From assembly GCF_030936135.1 (NCBI RefSeq), contig NC_082603.1, positions 12,306,880 to 12,370,879 on the forward strand: a DNA stretch of 64,000 nucleotides. Reading direction: 5' to 3'. Shown piece after piece: positions 1 to 12,667 of the stretch. Position numbers and translations under genes: made by a program. How positions within the stretch are numbered: the first letter of the stretch is position 1; every line of letters starts with the position of its first letter. The notes below the pieces were generated by a model, which saw only the letters and a program-made list of their open reading frames with translations, ran no database searches and was not told the origin of the DNA. Source of the stretch: Gavia stellata. Taxonomy: Eukaryota; Chordata; Aves; Gaviiformes; Gaviidae.

Positions 1-433
1 AACCACACCGATCTATCTAAGCTACCTAAGTTGCTTTCATGGGACACAGAGAAGGACCATGGATCTTTGAACAGAGGAACATCAAATCAACTGGGTTCTG
101 CTGTGACCCCCAGTGTCGCTAAGATGGTAGGAGGAAAAAAAGGAAGGACATAATTTGGCCGCAAATGGATAAATCCCCCACATTAAAAGAAGAAAAAAGG
201 GCAACAATTAGAAACATCATGTGAAGAAACTAAGCAGTAAGCTGTGATTCACAATGTAAATCCTCCAGAAAAGGAGGAGATGAAGGGGTCCAATACTGCA
301 AAACCAACCTTTTTTGGCTGGTGGGGGAAAAAGAAAACCTGCATACTCAACCATCTGTAGTCAGAAAACAATGCAAACAACAGATTCTTTTTGAAGTTCA
401 CTGTTAGAAAGTATTGCAGAAATAGGCACATAC

Positions 434-563
434 CATTCAAACTGTTATCTACCACATGGCTTTCTGACATCATGGAGTTGTTTGTGCTGTAGCTTAATCC
501 AAGAACCATTTGAAGATCTGAGAGATTAAGTCTAGCAGTGAGTTCCCCACTTCTATCTCCTAC
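434..563 (-). CDS. GPSM2: GPSM2 coding exon 9 (last TPR helix), last GPSM2 exon in the window
   Basis: The exon is 130 nt and encodes VGDRSGELTARLNLSDLQMV through LSYSTNNSMMSESHVVDNSL and a phase-1 Gly codon, with donor G/GTATGT. Positions 1-433 to its left are intron and show no further exon. The arginine-rich linker and GoLoco exons therefore start outside the window. Confidence 0.95.
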
Positions 564-3500
564 CTGCAACCAAAGAAAATAAGCAGTTCTATTACTGTAA
601 CAAAGAATACACATATGCCAATATCAAGCAAACCTTGTCCCCTAGATTTTTGGGAGAAAAAGGCTGAAAAAGTTTTCCTGGTACGTAACAACTAAAAGGT
701 ACATAACAAAGCCTAAAATAACCTCTGCTAGGCTGTTAACTTGAGTTCCATGCTGACATTATGAGAGGTGGCACAAGAACTAAGGAGCTAGTTGCAGTGA
801 GAACTGGCTGAAATAATTTGGAATCGACTATCTCGAAATCATTCAAAATCCATTCCATTACTCAAAATCACATGCATAGACACACCTCCCTAAAATCACT
901 GTGTAAGCGAGAGCAAAAACTAACCAGCTAACATGCAGAGTGTGAAAATCCTACCTCTCTTGAAATCTCCAAGTGCCTTTCTGCAAAATGCATAGCTTGG
1001 TCATGATTTCCCAGAGCAGTATATGCATTCCCTAAACTCCAGCATGCTCTTCCTTCACCAATTCTGAAAAAAAAACAAAAACAAAAACCATTTTCAGTGA
1101 TACCTTTACTCGCTGAACACTAGGCGTCAGGTTTTCATAATATTGCCACAATAAGATTGCTGTGCCAAGAAAAATGAAGGCTATCATCAGAAACCATGCC
1201 AACGCCAACATGTTAAGTATTGTATTTAAAGGAGTGTGATCTGGGTATAAACATAAATATGAGCAAATCTAATAAAAATTTTGATTTTTCAGGTCACAGC
1301 AAACTTACGTCACTCAAGTTTTGCAAGCATGGAACACTTTTATAACCTACTTTGCTTTTCCTCAGATTGCATGCCTTGCTATTCTTCATATATTCTGCTT
1401 ACTGAGTTAGAAGAAGTGCATTTAAAAGTTGTAAAAAATTATAGTTGTACCCATCATTATAAAAAAGGCCTTCGAAATCATGATTATAAAAAAAGCATTA
1501 CTTGCTACTGTATTATTCTCCTTTCCCCATCCTCTCCCATCTTAATTTGTGGAAAAGTAGGAGATGTATTCTCATGAAGGTATGCAAAATCATTATAATG
1601 AAGTAATGAAGAAGAGAGATCTGCTTTTCTTTTCCTTAATTTACAAAGAAGATGCTGACAGAAGAAGATGTAGAGACAGTCATTCATCAAATCCTCTTTC
1701 ATCTCAGACTCATTAGCTGCAATACCTTCATGAGGAATTTTCCCATATGAAAACTGGAGCCCAGCATTGTGGGGAATTCCCATCAATTCGGCTGTCGTAT
1801 ACAGAACAATGACAGCAGAGTTCGAGGTAGCAGGATTTGGTTTAAGTGTCATACATCCGCTCAACAATCTCTTAGGGCTTACTTATCATTTAATTCCTGA
1901 GCAATCACAAGGTGTTTCAAATGATAATCAATTGCTTTTTCATAGTCTTGAAGCAAAGTGTATGTGTTCCCAAGGCTGTAGCAGGCCTGTGCTTCCACAG
2001 CTCTGTCTTTAAGCTGTCGAGCCAGCTGTAACGTCCTCCTGAAAGAAAGGGATAGTCACCTCAAAAATCACTATAAGGAGAAGTTTTTGAAAGTGTACTT
2101 GTGCAACTAAAAATCAATTATACAAATTAAACAAATTAGGACACCAGGCTGGCAAATTAGCTGCTAATACATTACTATCTTGCAAACACTCACAAGATTT
2201 TAAGTGTCTGTCTTCCACTCCCCTCCGCTGCAACCTATTTCCATTTACTTTAGTAGAGAGCAGAGTGATCCTTCAAACAGCATCTTCTGATTTTAATGTA
2301 TTGCTTCATGGGTAATTTATAGCCCTTTTCCTGACAGTATGCACTTGAAACAGTTTAGTACCAGCATTAGAATAAATACTGTATATTCTCCATCAACATG
2401 AGCAAGACAGACCTATAACCACCAAGCCAGCCTGCTGCTGCTGGGTAAAAAGAATTTGAGTGCTAAGAGGAATCTGCTCAGTACTGAGGCTTTTTTCCCC
2501 TTTTCAGAAAGATCAGGTAAGCTCTGAAATCCACGTAAGATGCTCATAACACCTATACTGTATTTTTGCCGAGCTTGTATTTTCCCAAGTTACAGCAGCA
2601 ACTGCTTAGTGGTGCAGAGAGCAAGAAAAAAGTCTTGACTGAAAATTCTGACTAAGTATGTAAAATCATGTTGACGTGCACCACCTATCTCAGCTAGTGA
2701 GTATACCTGAGACAGCTACCCATCCCAGGTGTATTAAAGTTGCTCATATCATTCCAGAACTTGCTAAGAGCTAAGACAGTAATGCTTGGTTCTATAATAA
2801 AGGGGAATAAATGCCTATCAACAGAAAGACGTCTACAGTGATGAGAAGGATCTATTTAAAGTAACAAAAAAGTTAAAAAAAAGATTAAAGCTGCCCCTCC
2901 CTTGAAAGAACCAGAATTGTTAAACAACTAGGGGTAAATGTTATTTGTGCTAAACAAATGCAGCTCTTTTCTAAGTATATTTTGAAGAGATGGCTATTTT
3001 ACAGTGAGCTAAAGTACCAGGCACAACAGAAGTAAACTGCACAAGAAGAGGTATAAATTGTATTTATAAGCAGTCAACTAACTTGTAGTATTCAGAAGCA
3101 GTTTCAAATTCACCCAGGAATATGTAGGCGTTTCCAAGATTGCTGTACGCTCTTCTTTCCGCTGATCTATCACCGAATTCTTTTGCAATTAGGAGACGCT
3201 TAAAAATGTGAAATAATTGCATTATTTACTCAATTTTGTACTCTGTAACATACATTTGCATACAGAAATGCATGTTCATAGTTTTTCCACCATGCGTCCA
3301 TATCTGTTCTTTAGGCCAACAATGCTTGAAAAGAACAGCCAAACTTGAAGCTGTGCCTTTAAGATTTAAAATTTGCATTAAAAAGCTTGCAACAAGATCC
3401 AACACAATACTTGTACTTAAGATCAGGAGCAACCAGTGATACTCTGCTAGAACAGAATTCCTTACTGGCACATTGTCGTACCTGTTCATGCGCTAAAACT

Positions 3501-6500
3501 GCACTCCTGAAGTTGCCAAGAAGATAGTGTGTGTTTCCCAGATTTCCAAAGGCACGTCCTTGTGCTGCTCTATCACCCAGCTCTGTTACTATTGTCAGAT
3601 TTTCCCTGTTTTGGGGGAAGTGAGAAGGGGAAGAATAGTGACTTTTAAGAGGGTTTTTTTTCTCACAGTCATTTAAATAATAATTGAAAAAAAATCTTTC
3701 CATTTTTATAAAGGAAGTAGTGGAGGTATTCTGCTTTGGCCTATTTTAATGGCCTTTATGCAACCGTAAATCTTCCACTGAGTAGGAACATTTCCCGTGA
3801 GATACCGAACTTAGTTGCATTCTTACTTAAGCTGGTGTGCTTGCTTCTAGTTCAAGAGCTACATTATATACAAGTATACTGAGTATATTGTTCTCTCAGT
3901 CTGGTTTGAAGAGTACTACTGAATTCTAACATAAGGGAAGGACTTAACAGGTAATAAGAGGTACACTAAAAATGAAAGCATAACAAAAAATAGTGCACTC
4001 TCCAGTTTAAAAGGGAAAAAATTCACAGGTACCGCTGTTCTGAACAGAAGCATGCCACAGGTAGTTCATGACACCACAAATCTCCCAATATTCTAATGAA
4101 CTAGACAGCCACATCCTCTCAATCCCCAACATTTAAAGCTACTACTTACTCATAATAATTTGCAGCTTTTTGTAAAGCATTTTTCACATCATCTGGAAGT
4201 TCCCCTGGATCATGAGTCCCAGCACTAGCTACATTTTTCCCTTTAGAGTGATACACATTTCCCAGATTATAGAGTGCTCTTGCTTCTCCAACCTAAACCA
4301 AAAGTAGAATAAGGCATTAAAATTTCATGCTTCAAAGTCTTGTGTCACAACAACTACTAGTACCACCCACAGATGGGAAAAAAATTTTGTTAACTAGTTG
4401 CCAACACATGCTTTGCCCATTCTGAACATGTTCTTATCACCCACCTTACTCCCACCCAGTCACATCCCTCAATCAAATTGTTTTGCATACTACTTCCTTT
4501 TGAGGTGCAAGAGACATAATAATTCTTGAGGCCAATTATCATTAAAAATTAAATTAAAAAAAACACAACCACAAAACAGGACAATATTTATTAATCTGGA
4601 TCTATAGTCTTCCAAGTGCTACCAACTATCTTATAACTAACAGATTCTTACTGTCTAGAAGAAATAATTGAATATTCAGTTATTTACTTCCCTCTGAAAG
4701 GTGGCGCACTCATTACCAATACATATCAGCAGTTCACTTCCAGATTCCTAAGCAATTCTTACCTTATCATTAAGCTCTCTGGAAATATCCAGATGTCTTT
4801 GACAACAAACAATAGCTTCTTCAAAATTCCCAAGTACCTTTAAGGTGTTGCCCAGATTCCCACTAGCTTTAGCTTCTCCCAGTAGATCTCCAATTGTCCT
4901 AAAAATGCAGAAATAAAGCACCCAGAAAATAGCGTATAATTTGAAACCAAGCAGATGATCAATGTATGGTAGACAATCAGAAGAATTTATGAATGGAGAT
5001 TACAACCATGTAAATGCGTATGTATTCAGTTCATCTTATACCTAAAATGCACTCACATAAACATTGTTCAACCTGTGGTTACAGACATTGAATTTTGTTG
5101 GCGCTGTTTGTGCAACTGCTAGTATTCATGGTATTGATCATCTACTTACCATTAAAAAAAAAAAAAACAAAGAAAAAGCCCTCGATTCTTTTAGGAAAAG
5201 AATAAAGAGAAAACTCTTCATGATTTTGTAAAAAGACACTCCCAGCATTAGAAGAGAGGTTTAACTGTTTCTGCATGTTACTTGACTATCATAGTCTTAT
5301 ACTTACAAGACATACTGGTCTCCCAGAAAGCTCAGAAGTAATACTACATTTCTAGATTCTAAATGAGACTAAGGCAAATAACTGCCACTGAACCACTCAG
5401 ACTCTGATAGCTGGGGAACACCACAACAAAAGAAGTTCCCACAAGGTTACAGCACTTGAGCAGGTTAAGGCAGGGGGAAGAATAGATCTCTGCCTAAATT
5501 GAGGTTAAGCACATTAGGTGGCTGTGTCTTTTACTGGATCTATACCAAATCATTAAAAGTCAGGTGCATAAATAGTGTATAAAATGCATAGGTTTTTTAG
5601 ATTTCACAATATTATATTATGAGTTTTACACAGAGAAACATAAATGAGTTCTGTCCAATTAACAAGACAGCCACCTTAACATTCTGGAGAACCAGAAAGA
5701 CTGAGCTTTAGAAACAGGAAAGGGTAAAGAAAGGGTGGATTTGAAGAAGCCAGTTAATTATCCACAAACCTGGTGAGGCCTCAGTCAGTACTAGGGTTAT
5801 GGTGCTAGACCAAGTATTAGCTCCCAGGTTACATGGCAATCAAGTTACCTGCCAGACCCCCTGGCCCTCTGCCATCACCACACACACTCATTATCAGTTA
5901 TTAATAGCAGGGTTTGGTAGGAAAATGAGCAGTCAACTGCTCATCTCTACAAGACCGGGATGAAATGGAGAACATGGTTAAAGAAAGACACAAGATTACC
6001 TTGCAAGAGTTAAATCATGGTGATGGTATTCCAAGGCCTTTGCATATTCATGCAAGTAGAAATAGGCATTGCCTAACTGGCTGTAAATAGCACTGAGTGT
6101 TTTTAAATCTTCAGTTCCAACCTGAACAGCTGCTTCAAAGAAAGACACACCAGCTCGGCAATCTCCTGCTTTACACAGGCGCTCACCTTCCAAAGCCAGC
6201 TCTAGGCAGGAAGCCTCCATCCTACACAATTTAAGTAAAAAGAAAAACGGTCACTCTAAATGTAGTACTTTGTCCAATAACCTGGGTTCTGAAGAGGTTA
6301 TTTTACTCAGAGGGTCTCTGTTTAGGATAGGGACTCAGCACCACAGTCCAAGCAATGAGCTTGGTACTACAGTATTACAGAAACTAATGCTGAAATGGAA
6401 ATTGCAACTTCAACAGTGATGAGCAAACATAACATTAGAACAAATAGCTTCAACTTCTTTCCTTTCTTCCTTTCTTTCTAAGTCTCAGGGAGGAAATCCA

Positions 6501-9500
6501 AACACTGCTTTGTCCATATATAGCACCTGTAGGATTCAAAACCACAGACTTTTCACCATCTAGATAATTTCAGAAAAGTGACCTAAAAATCAAGCTATTC
6601 TTGGCAAATACTGATTTTGGCAAACATAAGCACTTTTATTTTTAGGTTGATACCATAGTTACCTGCAAAATGTCTTATGGAAAAAAAATACTAAAATTCA
6701 AATATTCCTGTGTATCAAAGACCATGACTATTTTTACCAAAGTTGTTCCCTATGTAATTCAACACTCCTTGGCACTTCACCATTTCCTACAGCAGCACCG
6801 CTATGAAAATTCTCACAGCGTAAAGAAAAAAAATCTAGACTGAATTAACAGAATGTACGTCAATTCAAGTTACTTAACTGAGATACCATCGTTCCAGAAG
6901 CCACTGGAATATGTTTGATTATTATGAGCAAATAATTGTGTAATTATACAGACACAAAATACTGCAAGCAGTAAAGGAGATACTAATGAATGAACTTACA
7001 GCAGAATTTGCAGAAAATTACATTTTGAGCAATAGACAAAGAAGCTGTTAGGGAAATGCAGCTGCCAAAAAGCATTCATATGTATTTTTGTTACTGTGGA
7101 TTCAGGTGTACAAAAGGTAACATTTCCATAAGCGTTAATGACTCTATACAAACATTTCCTACTTTCCAGTTCTGAGATGCGAGGGAGGTAGGGGAGAGGA
7201 GGATGAGAAGGAAGGAGACTTCGGGATCTTGATCTTGAAGAAGGTTCTCTAGTTTTTTCAAGACACATGCATTTTAAAAAGCTCACAAAAACGCCATCAT
7301 TCTACATTTAAAAGATTTTTCAAAAAGCAAACTCAGCAAGAGACATTCTGTAAGTGTTTAAAAAGCATGTGCTAATATTGCCAAAAAGTGGACGTCAACC
7401 TCGTAAATTTGTATAGTTTAGAATTTTTCTTCAAGATGGATTACACAGTAAGTATAAGGGCTTCCACTTCAAAACAGAACATTTTATGTAATTAGAGATA
7501 CCCTTGTTACATCGTCATTTGATATTTACCTGGTTGCAAGACTAAACCATTTAGAATTCTACTCCTAAAACCGTTTTGCTTCATATGTACAAATCAATAA
7601 TAGCAAAGATCAAATGTTTGCTGTTCCAAAAGTTACTTTAACGGCAACACCAGAAGACAGCTGTTTTGACAAGACACAGTGATGAAGTATTTAACATACC
7701 TGCAATATTTACATTTCATAATTTTCCTAAACTGGAAAAAAATAGGTTATACAACGTTCTACTCAAATCTGAGCAAGAAGGAAACATTTTTGAAAAATCC
7801 AAATTCTTCTAGTTCTCTTGAAAGTAACTGGATCATAAGTAAAATAAGCTACTAACACAAAATAGTACCATACCTGCTGGTCTTCGACATTCCACAACTT
7901 AAGCACAACGAGATGACAGACATATTTAACTTTTGCAATTAAAAACACTGTACGCTTGGTAGTTGGTAAAGATGCAGAGAGCAAATGATAACTCAGGCAT
8001 GAAGTTCTTCCCAGGCCCGACTTCTCAGGTTGGATATCCATAACACATGCAATATTTTTAGGTTTGGAAACTCTTCTCAGAGAAGTTAAAAAACTTTCCT
8101 ATCTGCTAGAACACACAACCTGTTTTTTATTACATTGTGCATGTGTTCAATGTAAGACAGAAAAAGGCAGAAATGATTAAGTACAGTTAAGTACAGGCAG
8201 GAATGATTACACCATCAGCAACTGAAGGTTTAAGGCTTAAAACACTTCATTGGGTAATCTTAATCCTATCCAAAGAGGTTCTCCCCGGGCACCTCATGTT
8301 AACTGACATGTCCAATTAAAGTGACAGCTAGAAAATATGGTGCTCCTTAGTGCGAAGATTTAGACCATTACACAATCACATTCGTTTCTTTAGATTTTTA
8401 GCTTGAATGGCTAAAAAGGGTAGAGCTTTCAGCAAAATGTGTATGTGACAATAACAGTCAAAACACTATACTGGACTCCAGTTTTGTAAGTGAATTTATC
8501 TCATTAAAAGAACATTCATGTTTTGATTTGCTACTGTGATGCATCAGCCACCTAATATATGAAGAAAAGGCTCAGTTTAAAAAGCTACAGAAACAATAGC
8601 AGAGAATGCTATGGACCGGTAATTTTCCTGATATACTGCAATCAATTAATTTCACACAATGCCAAAGACTGCCAAATGCCAAGGCAGCATTACCATTTCA
8701 TCAAGGAACCTGAAGCGTAATCTTTTGATTTTGCAACCCCAGTCTTAATACAACTTACAAAAGTGAAACGTTTGGGGGTTTTCCACACAGAACTTAAATA
8801 ACTATGAAGCTAAGGCATACACCCAGGCTGATGAACATCAGCTGTTATTACAGAGCGTTTCAATTCAACCAGAATTACAGGAAGTAAATGAGAATGGGAA
8901 TTAGTAATTGTTTGAGTGAAAAAGAACCCAAAATTTAGCACTACTCTTGAGTTCAACTCTAGATGTTAACAGGTTGCTAGAAACTGTACAGCAAATTAAA
9001 GCTATAATTCCATTTGGATCCATTCTTATTAACCTTCTACAATTTCAAAGTCGAAGCAAGCTATAAAAAAAAAAACAGAAAAAATTAAATATTTATTTCC
9101 ACAGTTGCCTGTACCCAATATTAATATTTTATTTGCATTACATAAAAGCTATGAAATAATTTAGTAGTTATTTTAAAAGTTTGCTAGGCTTATGCATCAA
9201 GTACCAAAACTGGACTCAGAGGAAGTTTGATTTTGGTTTGGTGTTGTTTCTTTTTTCCCTCCATTACTTAAAGGACTGTTATGAAAATTAACACAACTTA
9301 AAAATAAAAAATAAAAAAATTACATAGGTGTTCTCCAGTCAAAAAACCATCACCTCTTAGGAATGTTTTAACTGTCACTACTAATAGTTAAATAGCATGT
9401 TGGCAGACTAGACAGGGCTAGGTTATCAATGTTTTAGGAAGTCATTAAATAGTTACAAGGAGAATATGAAATTACTTTCTCTGTTCCCAGGGCTGAATTG

Positions 9501-12500
9501 AATTACTTATTTATTCAACACCCAATGGCTAAACAAAAGACACATTGAATCCGCAGAGACGAGAAAAGAACAAGGCCCATTCATCTGTGTACTAACGAAA
9601 TTCTGTTCCTGCTAAACAGGATAATGTTCTTCCAGATATTACTGTGGAAATACTCATACAGGGCTTTGTTTTGTTATTCTGTTTATAGTTGCGTGGACCT
9701 GTTCTCTGAAAGGTTGGCAGCTCCTGAATAATTTCTCATTTGTAAAACTACCCCATCCTTATCTGTCCCTCTAAGCTTTTCATCTTGCCTGGCTCCCCTC
9801 ACCTCCCCCCCCCCCCTTTTCTTCTTTTTTTCCCCTTGTTCTTCTCTGACCTTCTTCACATTCTCTTTCGAACCTTTATACTTAGAAGAATATACACCCT
9901 ATGCATATGCCTCCACCCTAGCTTCCCTGGTTTTTTCTCCCATTTTGGAGTCTCTCTTCTTTCAGCTGTTCTCATCTTACAATAAAGAACAGAAAATGGG
10001 TAAGAAATAAGGCAATAAAAGAAGGCAAGAAGATGGATCGTTTACTACAATCTCTAAACACAATTAATTTCATTTTACTGTGTTCAATTCCCACTAAGGA
10101 TTTTTTTGCCACTGAGGGGGAATGGGGCTCCCATGCAATTTGCTATGAAACATGTCAATACATATAACATAACTAGACAAAAAACAAAAAAACCTATTAT
10201 AGTTCTTTAATTCAGATGCAGAAAATTACTAATGCCACAGCATCCTATCATAAAGATGACATACTATTCCTGACTCCTGCCCTTATTCTTAGTTTACATA
10301 CATAATGCAGAAGCATACCACGCTGACTGCTCCAAACAACTTAACTACACCTCCACTGGAACACTGTGTTTAGTCAAACTAAGTTTGATGGCAAACTTAG
10401 AAACAAAACAGTACACACACATATACATGAAGAAACCACATGTCTGAATTTTTTGGGTTCCTTTGCTCCAGTCCAGATAAAACCAGTTACAAGGTTTTTG
10501 GTGTATGAATTTAGCAGGCCAACAAAAGTGAGTTCTACAAATATGTACTCTACAGATCACTTATTAGTCCCATTTATTAACATCAGCATTTTATTTTCAG
10601 TCACTAAACAACGTAAGAACAAAAAAAATAGTTTCCTTTACCCGTGTAAGCATTTTTATAGCTGCTGAAGTGATACTGGTCAACTACAGCGGGGAGAAAG
10701 AAACAGCTTGCACAGTAAGAAACAGACCTGTAGTAAAGCCTTTCCTTAGGAGTGGGCAACCAGCTTCGTTTTAAAGTCAGTTCTATTGGAATACTAGTGG
10801 GAAGAAAAAAGCAGTCTGAGAGCAAAACAAGCCCGGGACAATAGCTGTAGGTAAAAAATTTTAAATACTGATAAAGAACAGCCCCCCCCAGTAATTTATG
10901 AACTATTCTTTCCTGCATTAAATTTTTAACTACTACCAAATAGAATCTTTCCAAATTATAGCTATTAAATTAAATAATCATAAAATTCGAGTTCAATATA
11001 CTGCATTAATTTGCAGTTTCTCTACGTTTTAGAAAAATTTAATATTTAAAAAAATTAAAAGCATTATGCTGTGATGTTTTTTAAATGTTCATCAGATTAT
11101 AGTTCTTACAGAAAGGTTTAATAAAGCTATTAATATTTTTATTATTAATCAGTATCATTCAAGCCTGTACTGAAATACAGCATAAAGTAGTAAAGACATT
11201 TTGCCCTGACTGTGCTTGCCCATTTTTCTGATGTTATTTTTGGCTTGTCAATTTAAACCAGACAATTGGCCATACTGCTGTCTTCATCCATTTACTTCTA
11301 TAATAGCACCCTGAACAGCTCCTGCATTTATTAAAGAGTGAGCAAGGATCTTCTATAGTGGTTTGGAGAGGACCAAGAGCATCAGGATCAGATGGGTAAA
11401 CAAGTTACAGGAATGCTGGGAGCTAGATACATTGAAGGAACACTTAGCACAAAAGAAATACCATGCTCACACACTTAGGGATTCCTGCTGTCAAAGCCAC
11501 CATATAAAGATTTTAACAAAATAAAGAGAGCAGAGAGTAAATTACAGTTTATTTGCTAACCTTCTCCCTACTGACCATGAAAAAGCTCTTGCTGACGGCA
11601 ATGCTAACCAGAACTAACACTGTACTTCTACGAAACAGAAGTGCAGACCAATCTAACAGCAACATAACACTGTCAGAACGCTTTCAGAATTAATTTCAAG
11701 CCATAGCATGTGCTGTCTTACAAATAAGGGTAGTGCTTTGTTCCTGTTAGCTAGCAAGGAAAAATCCTCCAAAGCAAGGATGCACAGGGGAGAGGGTGAG
11801 GGGAGCACAACAAGAATCACGCTTTTCATTTGGTTTTAGACAATCATTCCAGTGTTCCAGCATCCCTTCCTATTGAATGAGCTGCAAGATTTACCCTTCC
11901 AAACACCAGCCATCCAAATACCATGCACTACACAATGCTTCTGTTGTTCAGGCTCATTAGGGGGAGTCTGTGACGCTAGCATGTTGTCCCACGTCTGTAC
12001 AGGGGGTTCCAGAAGAAAAATTAAAAAAGCTCTCAGAAGGGAAATCACAAACCCCCTGGACTTGTAAAAACAGTACTTTCTTAGTCCAAGGTATCACAGC
12101 AGTTTTTATCTATCAATCAAATCTCTATTTTAGGCAAGGAAAACACCACTCTAAATGACAGCGCACCTGAAAATTCATCATTCATAAAAGCAATAATGGG
12201 ACAAGTACAGAGAACCTCAGCAGACAAAACTCAACGATTTGCATATGCAGCCCAAAAGCTAAAAGAAGAGAGAGCAGGTATTACCATGCAAGGAACATAT
12301 ACTTCGTATCTTTCTATTAGATATACAATCATGTACTATTCTGCAACTGCACACGGTCCCAATACTGTATGATCATGTAATGATATTAATATAATCTACT
12401 ACATAACAAAAGTGAATTTTCATACTTCAAAAACTGAGAAAAGCAAAAAAAATAGTGATTTTAGCTTTCAGTTTCAGTAACACTAGATCCCAAAATATTT

Positions 12501-12632
12501 GTTTCAACTTGTTTAGTTTTCTGTTATTAACAGCACTTAGTCATCCACACAAAAATGAATACAGTCTTACCTGTATCGCACATGAAAGGAACGATCTTCA
12601 CGCATGCTTATCAAAACATTACTTTCCTCCAT
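434..12632 (-). CDS. GPSM2: GPSM2 (LGN), N-terminal TPR half, nine coding exons; C-terminus off the left edge
   Basis: G-protein signalling modulator 2 is a cortical adaptor. Its TPR superhelix binds NuMA or Inscuteable and its C-terminal GoLoco motifs bind GDP-bound G-alpha(i), which positions the mitotic spindle. Nine minus-strand exons join in phase into about 399 residues. They start MEESNVLISMREDRSF and run through repeated TPR signatures (SQLGNAYFYL, GNLGNTLKVLGNF, YNLGNVYHSKGK, GNLGNTHYLLGNF, SNLGNAYIFLGEF, YSLGNTYTLLQDY, WSLGNAYTALGNH) to LNLSDLQMVLGLSYSTNNS. The human protein is about 680 residues, so the linker and GoLoco motifs must lie left of position 1. All internal junctions are GT-AG and phase-consistent. 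The introns at 564-954, 1064-1882, 2039-3082, 3606-4149, 4293-4762 and 4899-5999 hold nothing else that I recognise. GPSM1 is the alternative paralogue, but the N-terminus and neighbours favour GPSM2. Confidence 0.96.
955..1063 (-). CDS. GPSM2: GPSM2 coding exon 8 (TPR)
   Basis: The exon is 109 nt and encodes IGEGRACWSLGNAYTALGNH through AMHFAERHLEISRE. A long T-rich tract precedes the CAG acceptor. The donor is GAG/GTAGGA, phase 0. Confidence 0.96.
1883..2038 (-). CDS. GPSM2: GPSM2 coding exon 7 (TPR)
   Basis: The exon is 156 nt and encodes RTLQLARQLKDRAVEAQACY through KHLVIAQELND plus two bases of Lys. The acceptor TTTCTTTCAG is strong and the donor is AA/GTAAGC. Confidence 0.96.
3083..3198 (-). 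CDS. GPSM2: GPSM2 coding exon 6 (TPR)
   Basis: The exon is 116 nt and encodes RLLIAKEFGDRSAERRAYSN through FLGEFETASEYY plus two bases of Lys. The donor is AA/GTTAGT, which is weaker than its neighbours but the only phase-compatible one seen. Confidence 0.94.
3482..3605 (-). CDS. GPSM2: GPSM2 coding exon 5 (TPR)
   Basis: The exon is 124 nt and encodes ENLTIVTELGDRAAQGRAFG through GNTHYLLGNFRSAVLAHEQ. The acceptor is AAAACAG and the donor CAG/GTACGA. The phase is closed on both sides. Confidence 0.96.
4150..4292 (-). CDS. GPSM2: GPSM2 coding exon 4 (TPR with variable insert)
   Basis: The exon is 143 nt, phase 0 to phase 2. It encodes VGEARALYNLGNVYHSKGKN followed by a divergent stretch, VASAGTHDPGELPDDVKNAL, and then QKAANYYE. 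The flanking TPR helices are conserved. The insert is the loop that is also unusually long in mammalian LGN. Confidence 0.95.
4763..4898 (-). CDS. GPSM2: GPSM2 coding exon 3 (TPR)
   Basis: The exon is 136 nt. It completes the split Arg codon and encodes 45 residues from TIGDLLGEAKASGNLGNTLK to HLDISRELNDK. The acceptor is TTTTTAG and the donor AAG/GTAAGA, ending in phase 0. Confidence 0.96.
6000..6221 (-). CDS. GPSM2: GPSM2 coding exon 2 (TPR1 region)
   Basis: The exon begins one base before MEASCLELALEGERLCKAGD and ends with LEYHHHDLTLA plus two bases of an Arg codon at an AG/GTAATC donor. It is 222 nt, phase 2 to phase 2, and nearly identical to mammalian LGN. It contains the SQLGNAYFYLHEYAKALEYH TPR helices. 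Confidence 0.96.
6222..12570 (-). other. GPSM2: GPSM2 intron between first and second coding exons
   Basis: This is 6.3 kb without a second gene that I can support. It is A/T-rich with short A-runs and one pyrimidine tract (listed separately). The short open frames in it have no family resemblance and no paired splice sites. Confidence 0.75.
9802..9839. repeat. C-run/T-run pyrimidine tract
   Basis: An uninterrupted pyrimidine stretch: a run of about 13 C followed by T/C-rich sequence on the plus strand, which is G/A on the transcribed GPSM2 strand. It is a simple low-complexity tract inside an intron, likely length-polymorphic and error-prone in assembly. Confidence 0.8.
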
Positions 12633-12667
12633 TGAGTTGCATTATCAGTAGAGAAAATAATGCTGTT
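12571..12667 (-). CDS. GPSM2: GPSM2 first coding exon with start codon (coding part 12571-12632)
   Basis: On the minus strand the ATG is at 12632-12630. It is followed by 20 codons (MEESNVLISMREDRSFHVRY) and a phase-2 end (AG) at a GTAAGA donor. An in-frame TAA at 12644-12642, inside the same exon, supports this start. The upstream acceptor is read as the AG at 12669-12668; an alternative AG lies at 12664-12663. The peptide matches the short N-terminal extension that precedes the first TPR helix of LGN. It lies 6.3 kb from the next exon and is easily missed by ORF scans. Confidence 0.92.
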
